Assembly: GCA_037969035.1 (NCBI GenBank) | Contig: JBBKWU010000006.1 | Location: 1-39,439 of the forward strand | Direction of reading: 5' to 3' | DNA from: JBBKWU01 sp037969035 | GTDB taxonomy: Bacteria > Pseudomonadota > Alphaproteobacteria > Micavibrionales > Micavibrionaceae | DNA length: 39,439 nt | The notes under the pieces: generated by a model | Seen by the model: only the letters and a program-made list of their open reading frames with translations | What the model was told of the DNA's origin: nothing | The model's database searches: none | Translations under genes and position numbers: made by a program | Shown here: piece by piece, positions 31,565 to 39,439 of the stretch | Numbering within the stretch: the stretch's first letter is position 1 | Layout: each line of letters begins with the position of its first letter

Positions 31565-32936
31565 TAGGTAGCGTATCCACTTTTTTCGTTGGAGTGATAT
31601 TTTCAGGTTTTCCGACCAAGACGGTTAGGATTTTTTCTGGCGTTAAAAGCTTTGCCGCTACGCGCGAAATTTCTTCTTTCGTGACAGCATTGATTTTACC
31701 TGCGCGTTGATCCAGATAATCAAGCGGTAGATCATCTAACGCGAGGCCTAAGAGGAGCGATGATATGTTATCGGTCGAAGATAAAGCCAAAGGCATAGAG
31801 CCAATCAGGTAGGATTTAGCATCGGCCAGTTCGTCATCTGTGACAGCTTCGGTTTTCATCTTTTGCCATTCTTGCTTCACAATATCGATGAGTTCCGCCG
31901 CCGTTTCGTTTTTGGTCGAGGTTGAAACGGACACGGTGTTGATGTGATCGGAAAGCTCAAGGTCGCTATAGATACCGTAGGTCAGGCCACGCTTCTCACG
32001 GATTTCTTCCATCAGGCGCGACCCAAAGCCAGAGCTGCCGAGGATATAATTCATGATCGCGGCTGTGTAATAATCAGGGTCATCACGCGCTATACCATTT
32101 TGCGCCATGCTGATGATGGTTTGCGGGATGTCTTGCTCGTAAAGGATTGTGGCACCTTCGTTTTGCAGGGTGAGGTTTTGTATTGTCGCAAGATTTGATG
32201 TTTTTGGTAGTTCCCCAAAGACACGGTCTAGCGTAGCGGAAAGTTCCTCTGCGGAAATATCACCGACAACAGAAATCACTAAGTTATCCTGCGCCAAACG
32301 TTTTGCGATAAAGGCGCGTAAATCATCTTCGGTGATATTGCTCATTGTGGTCAGTGTGCCGCCGCTATTTTGCGCGTAAGGGTGGCCTTGGTAAGCGACA
32401 TCGTTCATAAGCCGCGCGGACATCCAGCCTGGTTTTCCGCGCGAACGTTGAATGCGGGCGAGGTTGGATTGACGCATGCGCTCAAGCGGTTCAGCATCAA
32501 AACGCGGCTGCGTTAGAGCGAGCTCTAGCAATTCAAATGCGATATCTTTTTTACGGCTGAGTGTTTTTAGGCTGCCTGAAAAATCATCGCGCCCGCTTCC
32601 AAAGCTAAGGGAAATAGAGTTATCCGCCAACATTTGTTGGAATGTTTCGCTGTCATATTGTCCTGCGCCTTCATCCATTGTGTTGGATGCAAGCTGTGCA
32701 AGGCCTTGCTTATCGGCGGAATCTTGTTTTGCGCCCGCATTTTTAAAGGCGAAATTCATAGAGATAATCGGCAGGGTGTGATCTTCGACAAGCCATGCGG
32801 TGATACCGCTTTTGCTTGTGACTTCTTGTATGTCGATGAATTTGTCGGCGGTTGCTTCTTCAGCAGCACAAGCCGCAAGCGGTGCAATAAACATCATAAA
32901 CAAGAGCATAAGAGCCGTGTGGCGCACTCTATTCAT
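31554..32936 (-). CDS. M16-family peptidase-like subunit lacking the zinc motif (putative lipoprotein)
   Basis: The 460-residue product is M16-like, but the HXXEH motif is replaced by LAQLASNTMDEGAG, so it should be inactive alone. It keeps the substrate-binding REKRGLTYGIYSD motif of partner subunits. The start at 32936 gives a signal peptide, MNRVRHTALMLLFMMFIAPL, followed by AAC, a lipobox (LAAC, Cys23), so lspA-dependent lipidation is possible. An upstream frame to 33017 would overlap its partner heavily. The start overlaps the catalytic M16 gene by eight bases, typical of alpha/beta M16 heterodimers. Confidence 0.9.
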   Translation of the reverse strand: MNRVRHTALMLLFMMFIAPLAACAAEEATADKFIDIQEVTSKSGITAWLVEDHTLPIISMNFAFKNAGAKQDSADKQGLAQLASNTMDEGAGQYDSETFQQMLADNSISLSFGSGRDDFSGSLKTLSRKKDIAFELLELALTQPRFDAEPLERMRQSNLARIQRSRGKPGWMSARLMNDVAYQGHPYAQNSGGTLTTMSNITEDDLRAFIAKRLAQDNLVISVVGDISAEELSATLDRVFGELPKTSNLATIQNLTLQNEGATILYEQDIPQTIISMAQNGIARDDPDYYTAAIMNYILGSSGFGSRLMEEIREKRGLTYGIYSDLELSDHINTVSVSTSTKNETAAELIDIVKQEWQKMKTEAVTDDELADAKSYLIGSMPLALSSTDNISSLLLGLALDDLPLDYLDQRAGKINAVTKEEISRVAAKLLTPEKILTVLVGKPENITPTKKVDTLPNVD

Positions 32937-34332
32937 CGGTTGGCCCTCCGCTGTCTTTATTTGGTTCATCCGCATCCATGGCAGTCTCTTGCGGCGGAAT
33001 GGCATGGCCCGTGACATAGTGGGTGTTCGCTAACAGGTTTGTTTTTACAACATTGACGATATCATCGGCTGTTACGGATTCAATGTCGCGCGGCCAGTAT
33101 TCGATATCATCGATGGTGCCGCCTGTTGCAAGCGTGTAACCAAAAATCATGGCAGGGCCGCTTAGACTGTCGCGAGCATAAATGGCGGCATCTTTCATAC
33201 GCTCTTTAGAACGGCGGAGCTCGTCTTCGGGAATCCCGTCAGTCGCAATTTTTTCAAGTTCGGTTTGAAAGGCGTCTTCAATCATATCAAAAGTGACGCT
33301 CTCATCTTTAAGCGTTGCAGACAGCCACGCTGATGTATCGTCATAGGCTGTGGAATCGTATGAAAAACCAACTGATGTTGCGAGGGGGGCTTCGATGACC
33401 ATCGCTTTATAGAGGCGAGAGGTGCTGCCGTTGCTGAGTAGATCTTCGAGCACCTGAAAGGCGAGGGCTATTTTCTTATCTTCACGCTGTGACGGCACGC
33501 GGTAGGCGCGCATATATTGGTAATTATGGATTGTTGGATGTTCGAGCGTTAAAATTTCAGTCCCCGGAAAATCAGGGATTTGTGGGCGGTTGCGTTCGGG
33601 TACAGGGCTTGCGGGTAGCACGCCATATATCTTTTCCGCCAGCGGTTTTAGCTTTTCTGCTGTGATATCACCAGACACAACCAAAATGGCGTTATTGGGC
33701 GCGTACCAAATATCGTAGAAGCCTTTGGCATCGGCGCGCGATAGTTGCGCCATTTCATGACCCCAACCAATCACAGGCAAGCTGTACGGATGGTTCGGGT
33801 AGAGCGCATTTCGCATTTGTTCGTGAAAATGGTTGAGCGGATTGTTTTCTGTGCGTTGACGGCGTTCCTCAAGAATAACCAGCCGTTCTGAATCGACCTC
33901 TTCTTCGGGCATGGTTGAGCCGCGCACACGACCAGCTTCCATCTTCATGACGGTTTCTAAGTTTTCAACGGCAATGTTTTGAAAGTACGCGGTGTAATCT
34001 TGCGAAGTGAAGGCGTTATCTTGCCCCCCCATCTTTTTGACGTTTTTGGAAAAATCACCAGCTTTTACACCGTCCGAGCCTTTGAACAAAAGATGCTCTA
34101 AAAAATGTGCGATACCAGATTTTCCCCATGCTTCATCCGCAGCACCAACTTTGTACCACAGCATGTGTGTGACAACGGGCGCGGTGTGGTTCGGGATAAC
34201 GACAACCTGCATACCATTTTGAAGCATGAAGGTTTCGGCATTGAAAACCTTTTCATTGTCATTTGCACGCACAGGCAGAGCCGCAAACGCAACGATAAAT
34301 AATGTGAAAATAGTGAGGTATGAAATACGCAT
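32929..34332 (-). CDS. M16-family zinc metallopeptidase, catalytic subunit
   Basis: The 467-residue product has a Sec signal peptide (ISYLTIFTLFIVAFAALPVRA, trimmed here) and the inverted zinc motif HFLEH at residues 76-80. The distal zinc ligand is a Glu in LVILEERR near 155. The following HPYSLPVIGWGHEMAQLSRA and WYAPNNAILVVSGDI segments fit bacterial M16B peptidases. I chose the ATG at 34332 because it places the signal peptide at the N-terminus. Upstream in-frame ATGs (34380, 34443) precede it without ribosome sites. It probably acts in the periplasm with the downstream non-catalytic partner. The substrate is unknown. Confidence 0.92.
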   Translation of the reverse strand: MRISYLTIFTLFIVAFAALPVRANDNEKVFNAETFMLQNGMQVVVIPNHTAPVVTHMLWYKVGAADEAWGKSGIAHFLEHLLFKGSDGVKAGDFSKNVKKMGGQDNAFTSQDYTAYFQNIAVENLETVMKMEAGRVRGSTMPEEEVDSERLVILEERRQRTENNPLNHFHEQMRNALYPNHPYSLPVIGWGHEMAQLSRADAKGFYDIWYAPNNAILVVSGDITAEKLKPLAEKIYGVLPASPVPERNRPQIPDFPGTEILTLEHPTIHNYQYMRAYRVPSQREDKKIALAFQVLEDLLSNGSTSRLYKAMVIEAPLATSVGFSYDSTAYDDTSAWLSATLKDESVTFDMIEDAFQTELEKIATDGIPEDELRRSKERMKDAAIYARDSLSGPAMIFGYTLATGGTIDDIEYWPRDIESVTADDIVNVVKTNLLANTHYVTGHAIPPQETAMDADEPNKDSGGPTDE

Positions 34333-34390
34333 AAAGGAAATGTAGTGCGTCTTGTCTTTATCAGCAATAGCAGATTTCATGCAAAATGAT

Positions 34391-34933
34391 CTATTGCTCG
34401 ATAGACGGTGTTTCGCCTTCGGTGACAGGATTTCCCTCTTCACGGTTTTTCTTTAAACGCTCTGCCTCAGCCTGTGCATCGACAACGGTTGCAGGCTTTT
34501 CGCTTTTTCTACCCATTGTAATACCGAGAAGTTTTTCAGCGACAGGTTTTTCTTTTGGTTCGAGTATTGAGATTTCGTGGTCAACAGTGGCGCGGATGTT
34601 GGGTTGCGCCATATCGCCGCCAGCGCGTTGCAATAGAGCTTCCTCGACATTATCGGGGGCTGCGCTCGGGGTTGTTCTTACTTCTTCAGCACCAAAAACG
34701 ACTGTACGGGCTTGCTCTTGTGACGCTTGCTCTTGCGGGCGTGTAGCACCTGGTGTTGGTGGACGGAGCGCATAGCTCGGCGGCATTTCAAGCGGCGCAC
34801 GTTTGACGATGGCGAATTCATCCGGTGATTGGCGTGTGAGGCCGAGCTGCTCTTTCGCGTTGCTGCATGCTGTTAGAGACAGCCCTGCGGTTATCGCGAT
34901 TGTGTAGACCGAAATTCTGAATATGTTACGCAT
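34391..34933 (-). CDS. DUF3035-family lipoprotein
   Basis: The 180-residue product starts MRNIFRISVYTIAITAGLSL followed by TACSN, a lipobox with Cys23. RQSPDEFAIVKRAPLEMPPS followed by YALRPPTPG is the hallmark of the alphaproteobacterial DUF3035 family. The remainder is low-complexity and Glu/Ala/Pro-rich. The start overlaps the end of lspA by eight bases. It is thus made right after the signal peptidase that would process it. It precedes the M16 pair, a gene order known in alphaproteobacteria. Function is unknown. Confidence 0.85.
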   Translation of the reverse strand: MRNIFRISVYTIAITAGLSLTACSNAKEQLGLTRQSPDEFAIVKRAPLEMPPSYALRPPTPGATRPQEQASQEQARTVVFGAEEVRTTPSAAPDNVEEALLQRAGGDMAQPNIRATVDHEISILEPKEKPVAEKLLGITMGRKSEKPATVVDAQAEAERLKKNREEGNPVTEGETPSIEQ

Positions 34934-35420
34934 TGGTGTGTGATCCTTTTCTCTTCGGTTCAAAGAATATACTATCGCAAAGAATGAAGGCAATACCCAA
35001 AACAACAGCACTGTCGGCAACATTAAATGATGGCCAGTGATAACCAAAGGCGTGAAAATCTAAAAAATCAACCACAGCACCGTATATCAAGCGATCTATG
35101 ACGTTTCCAAGTGCCCCCGCGATCACCGCACAAATTGCGATTTGTAGCGGTAGATGATCCACTTTTCGTAGCCATGTGATGAAAAAACCGATGATGACGA
35201 GCGATAAAGCGCTCAGTAAATAAGCACCGTAATCACTGTGTTCGTTCATGATGCCAAAACTAATTCCGCGATTCCAGACCAAGACTAGATTGAAAAACGG
35301 TAGAACAGTGATGGATTTTCCGACAAAATAAGAAACCGCCAATGTTTTTGTGATTTGATCTAAAATCAAAACAATCACAGCCATGAGTAGGGCTTGTTTC
35401 GGTATAAAGCGCAGAATCAT
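34926..35420 (-). CDS. lspA: Lipoprotein signal peptidase (signal peptidase II)
   Basis: LspA removes signal peptides from diacylated prolipoproteins. The 164-residue product has four membrane helices and both catalytic aspartates: Asp109 in GALGNVIDR and Asp136 in FNVADSAVV. LILDQITKTLA and WNRGISFG near the N-terminus are conserved. It begins three bases after ileS. Its end overlaps the lipoprotein gene. The C-terminus is short and basic. Confidence 0.96.
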   Translation of the reverse strand: MILRFIPKQALLMAVIVLILDQITKTLAVSYFVGKSITVLPFFNLVLVWNRGISFGIMNEHSDYGAYLLSALSLVIIGFFITWLRKVDHLPLQIAICAVIAGALGNVIDRLIYGAVVDFLDFHAFGYHWPSFNVADSAVVLGIAFILCDSIFFEPKRKGSHTNA

Positions 35421-35423
35421 ATG

Positions 35424-38285
35424 CTATGCCGCTTTTCTGATTTTGTTGTGGTGATCAACGGCATCGGCGCAACGATCGCAAATTTCGGGATGATCTTTGC
35501 TGTTGCCGACTTCGGGCAGAATTTTCCAACAGCGTTGGCATTTTTCGCCATCCGCCATTTTGATCTCGACGCTTGTTTCCTCATCGCTATTCACGATTTC
35601 GATTTGTGATGTGATGCAGATATCAGCCATGTCTTGATCCATGAATTGAACCGCTTCTTTGGATGTGTAAATTACAGGTTTAGCTTCAAGAGAGGAGCGC
35701 ATGGTTTTGTCCGCACGTAAGGGCTCGATGGCACCTAAGACCATGTTGCGCGCTTCGACGATATCTTTCCAGTAATCAGCAGATTTTGCGTTTACCCAGT
35801 CTTTGGGGATGACAGGGAAGGTGCGTAAATGAACGCTGTCGCTATCGCTATAAATGCCTTCGGGGCGGTGGCTCCATGCTTCTTCGGTGGTGAAGCACAG
35901 AATTGGCGCGAACCAACTCACGAGGCATTCGAACAGTTTTGCCATGATCGTGCGTGTGGCGCGACGTTTTTCGCTGTCGGCACGGTCACAATATAGGCAA
36001 TCTTTGCGGATATCGAAGTAAAAGGCTGATAGGTCTTCGTTACAGAAATCATGCAGTAATTTCACAGCGCGCAGGAATTGGTATTCGCTGCAATGGGCGC
36101 GCATTTGGCTATCAACTTCGAAAATGCGGTGGAGCATGTATTGTTCAAGCTCTGGCAATTCTTCTGGCTTTGAAAGATCAACCAATTCGGCTTCTGTGAT
36201 GCCCTCAATCGCACCCAAAAGGAAGCGGAAGGTATTGCGGATGCGGCGGTAAATATCGCCCGCAGATTTTATCGAGTCTTCGCCAATGCGTAAATCTTCG
36301 GAATAATCCGACATCATCGTCCAAAGGCGCAGGATATCCGCGCCGTATCTGTTGCAAATGTCTTTCGGGTCGACAACATTGCCAACGGATTTTGACATTT
36401 TGTAGCCTTTTTCATCGAGCACAAAACCGTGTGTAAGCACAGCATCATAAGGCGCGTGACCACGTGTGCCGCAACTCTCAAGCAAGGATGAATGGAACCA
36501 ACCGCGATGCTGATCTGATCCTTCAAGGTACAAATCACATGATGGTTTGCCTTTTGGCAGATTCGGCTTTTGCAACTCTTCACGATCCGCAACAACAAAA
36601 GCGTGCGTGCAGCCTGATTCAAACCAGACATCCACGATATCAAATACTTGGTCGTAATCATCGGCGGCATAGTCATTGCCCAAGAAATCTTGCGCGGGTT
36701 TTGCCCACCAAGCGTCTGAGCCTTCTTGCTCGAACGTATCGGCGATGCGGTTCATTACCGCTTCATCGATTAATGTTTCACCTGTTTCTTTATGAACGAA
36801 CAGCGCAATTGGCACGCCCCATGCGCGTTGACGGGAAATACACCAATCAGGGCGGCTTTCGATCATGGCGTTGATACGTGCTTCGCCTTTGGTGGGAATC
36901 CATTTGGTTTCGCTGATGGCCTTGAGCGCTACTTTGCGCAGATCATTGGTTTCCATCGAGATAAACCATTGTGGCGTGGTGCGGAAAATCAGCGGTGCTT
37001 TCGAGCGCCAGCTATGCGGATATTCGTGACGCATGGAGCCTTTGGCAAGCAGCGCATTTGCTTCGTCCATGGCTTTGAGCACGGCAAAGTTACCGCCGCC
37101 CAATTCGCCTTTATCTGTGTAAACTTCTAGTCCTGCAAAAAGCGGAACATGCTCGCGGAAGACACCGTCGTCAGCCACGTTATCAGGAATATCACCTGCG
37201 CCGAAATGTGACATATAAAGCATATAATCGTCCGCACCATGGGAAGGGGCGATGTGGACAAAGCCAGTTCCTGCTTCGTCTGTCACGAAATCACCTGCCA
37301 AAGCAGGGACGTCAAAATCATAACCGCTGGCACGTAGCGGGTGATGGCAGATAACGCCTTCGAAATCGCTGCCTTTGTAAGTGCCAAGCTGCGTAAGTTC
37401 GGTGATTTTGGCTTTTTCTTTTACATCATCGGCAAGGCTTGTCGCGAGGAGCATTTTTTCGCCGACAATGGCTTTGCTGCCTTCGCCGATTTCTTTGACT
37501 TCGTAAAGCGCGTAATCAATGTTTTTGCCGAATGCGACAGCGCGGTTTGAGGGCATCGTCCACGGTGTTGTTGTCCAAATTACAATCGATGCACCTTCTA
37601 ATTCAGGCTTGTTTGCCTTCACAATCGGGAATTTGATCCAGATTGTGATGGATTTATGCTCTTTATACTCAACTTCGGCTTCGGCGAGCGCTGTTTTCTC
37701 GACTGTTGACCATAAAACAGGCTTCACACCCTTATAAAGGCCACCATTTTTCGCAAATTCGTGGATTTCGCGCACGATTTTGCCTTCTGCCTTGTAAGTC
37801 ATGGTCAAATACGGGTTTTTCCAGTCTCCCGTTACGCCTAAGCGTTGGAACTCGTCTGCTTGGATATCTACCCAGCTTTGCGCGAATTCGCGGCATTCTT
37901 TACGGAAGGCCAAAATATCAATGTCATCTTTGTCTTTACCAGCATCGCGGTATTTTTCCTCGATCTTCCATTCGATCGGCAGACCATGGCAATCCCAACC
38001 CGGCACGTAAGGCGCATCATAACCCGCCATTTGCCAGTAGCTATTGACCACGTCTTTTAAAACTTTGTTCAGCGCGTGACCCATGTGGAGGTGACCGTTT
38101 GCGTATGGCGGGCCATCGTGCAGGATGAACGCCTTCTCACGAGTCGCCGCATGCTTCTGGATTTCCTGGTAGCGGTTTTTCTCGTACCAGTCAGCGAGGA
38201 TGCCCGGTTCGCGCGTGGCCAGATTGGCCTTCATCGCGAATTCGGTCTTGGGCAGGTTGATCGTGCTCTTGTAATCCTTGCTCAC
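35424..38285 (-). CDS. ileS: Isoleucyl-tRNA synthetase (possible chimeric N-terminus)
   Basis: The enzyme charges tRNA-Ile. The 953-residue product has the HIGH-type motif HMGH in PPYANGHLHMGHALNK, GWDCHGLPIEWKIEEKY as in alphaproteobacteria, the editing domain, KMSKS in KGYKMSKSVGNV, and a C-terminal zinc ribbon CQRC...CDRC. It starts with GTG, overlapping the ribF stop by four bases. The first 60 or so codons (38285 down to about 38090) use GC-rich codons (CTG, CTC, ATC, GAG), while the rest uses AT-rich ones. The frame is intact across this change. It may be an assembly join or a recombination junction, so the N-terminus should be treated with caution. Confidence 0.93.
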   Translation of the reverse strand: MSKDYKSTINLPKTEFAMKANLATREPGILADWYEKNRYQEIQKHAATREKAFILHDGPPYANGHLHMGHALNKVLKDVVNSYWQMAGYDAPYVPGWDCHGLPIEWKIEEKYRDAGKDKDDIDILAFRKECREFAQSWVDIQADEFQRLGVTGDWKNPYLTMTYKAEGKIVREIHEFAKNGGLYKGVKPVLWSTVEKTALAEAEVEYKEHKSITIWIKFPIVKANKPELEGASIVIWTTTPWTMPSNRAVAFGKNIDYALYEVKEIGEGSKAIVGEKMLLATSLADDVKEKAKITELTQLGTYKGSDFEGVICHHPLRASGYDFDVPALAGDFVTDEAGTGFVHIAPSHGADDYMLYMSHFGAGDIPDNVADDGVFREHVPLFAGLEVYTDKGELGGGNFAVLKAMDEANALLAKGSMRHEYPHSWRSKAPLIFRTTPQWFISMETNDLRKVALKAISETKWIPTKGEARINAMIESRPDWCISRQRAWGVPIALFVHKETGETLIDEAVMNRIADTFEQEGSDAWWAKPAQDFLGNDYAADDYDQVFDIVDVWFESGCTHAFVVADREELQKPNLPKGKPSCDLYLEGSDQHRGWFHSSLLESCGTRGHAPYDAVLTHGFVLDEKGYKMSKSVGNVVDPKDICNRYGADILRLWTMMSDYSEDLRIGEDSIKSAGDIYRRIRNTFRFLLGAIEGITEAELVDLSKPEELPELEQYMLHRIFEVDSQMRAHCSEYQFLRAVKLLHDFCNEDLSAFYFDIRKDCLYCDRADSEKRRATRTIMAKLFECLVSWFAPILCFTTEEAWSHRPEGIYSDSDSVHLRTFPVIPKDWVNAKSADYWKDIVEARNMVLGAIEPLRADKTMRSSLEAKPVIYTSKEAVQFMDQDMADICITSQIEIVNSDEETSVEIKMADGEKCQRCWKILPEVGNSKDHPEICDRCADAVDHHNKIRKAA
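38060..38115. other. Composition break inside ileS
   Basis: Hand counts of G+C in successive 60-base blocks: 27 (37921-37980), 34, 28 (38041-38100), then 38 (38101-38160) and 36 (38161-38220). A block inside ribF (38881-38940) has 40, and a block in pgi (30121-30180) has 24. The change falls where IleS is most conserved (HDGPPYANG to HALNK), the kind of place where assemblies or recombination can switch between genomes. Confidence 0.65.
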
Positions 38286-39274
38286 GCGTAAGCTCCGGCT
38301 TTGGAACGACTGCCGTTGGCAGTGGTATCGGGTAGGTCATGGGGATGCGCGGCAAGGATACCGCGAGCTTCGGCAGCGTCGCGGTCGATCTGCCGGACCA
38401 TGGAGTCAAGATCGGCGAATTTTTCCTCTTCGCGCAGGTAGGCGACGAACTCGATCTGGATGCGACGGCCATAAAGGTCTCCGTCGAAATCGAAGATGTG
38501 TGCCTCGAGCATGGGCTCGGTGCCATTCACCGTGGGCCTCACGCCCAGGCTTGCAACGCCCGGCATGGGCTGCGCCTTGATGCCATGCACGCGTACGGCG
38601 AAAATTCCCGAGATCGGCGAGGTGCGCCGACCCAGTCGGATGTTGGCGGTGGGATAGCCCAGCTTGCGGCCCAGTTGCTGGCCACGAACGACATGCCCGC
38701 CAATCATGAATCGGCGACCGAGCAAGCGCTCTGCCGAACTGAAGTCGCCATTGCCCAGAAGCTCGCGAATGGCACTGCTGCGCACGCGCTCGCCCTCAAA
38801 CGTGAATTCCGGGAACACTTCAGCCGAAAATCCGCGTTGGCGCCCCATGTCGCGCAGCAACTCGACGTCGCCTCGCCTGGCATGGCCGAAGCGGAAATCG
38901 GCGCCCACCCAGATCTCCCTCGCGCCGAGTCTGTCGACCAGCACCTTGTCGACAAAATCTTCTGCTTGCATCGCGGCCAGCGCCGCATTGAAGCGCATCA
39001 ACAACAGGCGATCCATTTGCGCTGCGCGAATCTGCTCGATCTTGCCGCGCACATTGTCCAGGCGTGGCACCGGCGTGGTCCGAGCGAAGAACTCTCGCGG
39101 GATCGGTTCGAAGCTGACCGCGATCGCCGCAAGTCCGAGCGCATCGGCCCGATCACGCACGCGTTCGAGCAGCGCGCGATGGCCGCGGTGGACGCCATCG
39201 AAAGCACCGATACAGACAACACTGCCACGCGGCGCCAGACAGGCACCCTGGCTATCGCGAACAAGCCGGAACAT
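38282..39274 (-). CDS. ribF: Bifunctional riboflavin kinase/FAD synthetase, gammaproteobacterial-like
   Basis: RibF converts riboflavin to FMN and then FAD. The 330-residue product has the nucleotidyltransferase motif CIGAFDGVHRGHRALLERV, then WVGADFRFGHARRGDV and RVRSSAIRELLGNGDF, and the kinase domain with GRKLGYPTANIRL and LEAHIFDFDGDLYGRR. DNA here is strongly GC-rich. From memory the protein resembles Xanthomonadales RibF more than alphaproteobacterial ones. The ATG (39274) has TATACT on the minus strand (39287-39282) about seven bases upstream, so a leaderless start is possible. It is probably from another genome than 1-38 kb. Confidence 0.93.
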   Translation of the reverse strand: MFRLVRDSQGACLAPRGSVVCIGAFDGVHRGHRALLERVRDRADALGLAAIAVSFEPIPREFFARTTPVPRLDNVRGKIEQIRAAQMDRLLLMRFNAALAAMQAEDFVDKVLVDRLGAREIWVGADFRFGHARRGDVELLRDMGRQRGFSAEVFPEFTFEGERVRSSAIRELLGNGDFSSAERLLGRRFMIGGHVVRGQQLGRKLGYPTANIRLGRRTSPISGIFAVRVHGIKAQPMPGVASLGVRPTVNGTEPMLEAHIFDFDGDLYGRRIQIEFVAYLREEEKFADLDSMVRQIDRDAAEARGILAAHPHDLPDTTANGSRSKAGAYA

Positions 39275-39439
39275 CGGCGAAGTATAACGGCTGGCGATGA
39301 GCTGCGCGGCTGGTTACATCCGTTGGCGCTGCTTGTCAGTAGACGCCAGCATTGACCGGGCGCGTTCCTGGATTTTGGTAGGAGGGGCGTCAGCCGCGAT
39401 GCGTTTCCGGCTCGTGCCTGGCTATCAACAGTCACTCGG
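39275..39439. repeat. GC-rich end region with a GTAGGAG-type palindromic repeat
   Basis: The last 165 bases hold no convincing gene. At 39378-39401 the sequence GTAGGAGGGG is followed by CGTCAGCCGCGATG. It resembles the GTAGGAGCGGC...GCCGCGA intergenic repeats (REP/Y-REP-like) abundant in Xanthomonadaceae and Pseudomonas genomes. This is recognition from memory. It supports a gammaproteobacterial origin of the right end. Confidence 0.55.

Noticed and set aside
34333..34443. Longer N-terminus for the catalytic M16 peptidase
   Set aside because: It would bury the signal peptide behind 37 charged residues. The ATG at 34332 puts it at the N-terminus.
38339..39355. 338-codon plus-strand frame opposite ribF
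   Set aside because: GC-rich DNA favours long antisense frames. RibF motifs on the minus strand are unambiguous and this frame shows none.
1..39439. CRISPR arrays, tRNA, rRNA and insertion sequences
   Set aside because: No regularly spaced direct repeats, cloverleaf-like sequences, rRNA segments or transposase-like products were seen on either strand by eye.

Overview
The window carries the ribosomal-protein superoperon of an alphaproteobacterium, followed by a stretch of housekeeping genes. Evidence for Alphaproteobacteria: the order secY-adk-rpsM-rpsK-rpoA-rplQ without rpmJ or rpsD, an ATP12-type ATPase chaperone, a DUF3035 lipoprotein, and the chain ribF-ileS-lspA-DUF3035-M16-M16. The DNA is moderately AT-rich and I cannot name a genus. 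A Micavibrio-like or other deep-branching lineage is only a guess.

Layout. 1-10902 (+): end of tuf, then rpsJ to rplO in the canonical S10/spc order, with two unrecognised small genes coupled to rplW and rplO. A bidirectional terminator at 10923-10949 closes this block. 11011-11886 (-): a lipase-like alpha/beta hydrolase interrupts the spc operon. 12081-17059 (+): secY, adk, rpsM, rpsK, rpoA, rplQ and a terminator, with unusually structured gaps before rpsM, rpoA and rplQ. 17179-25568 (+): small secreted protein, rarA, an unknown gene, crcB, rluC, an AsmA-like protein, the ATP12 chaperone and an ABC exporter. 25826-26047 (+): a small unknown gene that meets the minus-strand block at a palindromic convergence. 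26162-39274 (-): read in transcription order this is ribF, ileS, lspA, DUF3035 lipoprotein, two M16 peptidase subunits, pgi, a pentapeptide-repeat protein, mutL and a membrane protein.

How the genes work together. The first 17 kb makes the ribosome, the Sec channel and RNA polymerase alpha. Five ribosomal proteins (L3, L29, S17, L30, L17) carry long Ala/Lys- or Ala/Glu-rich extensions outside their folded cores. lspA lies beside a DUF3035 lipoprotein and an M16 subunit with a lipobox, both possible substrates of the prolipoprotein-processing pathway. The M16 pair looks like a catalytic plus non-catalytic heterodimer.

Main caution. From about 38.07-38.11 kb to the right end the DNA becomes GC-rich, ribF looks gammaproteobacterial (Xanthomonadales-like), and a GTAGGAG-type repeat lies near the end. 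The simplest reading is a chimeric assembly join inside the conserved HIGH-motif region of ileS, hidden because both genomes share the order ribF-ileS. No rRNA, tRNA, CRISPR array or insertion sequence was recognised.
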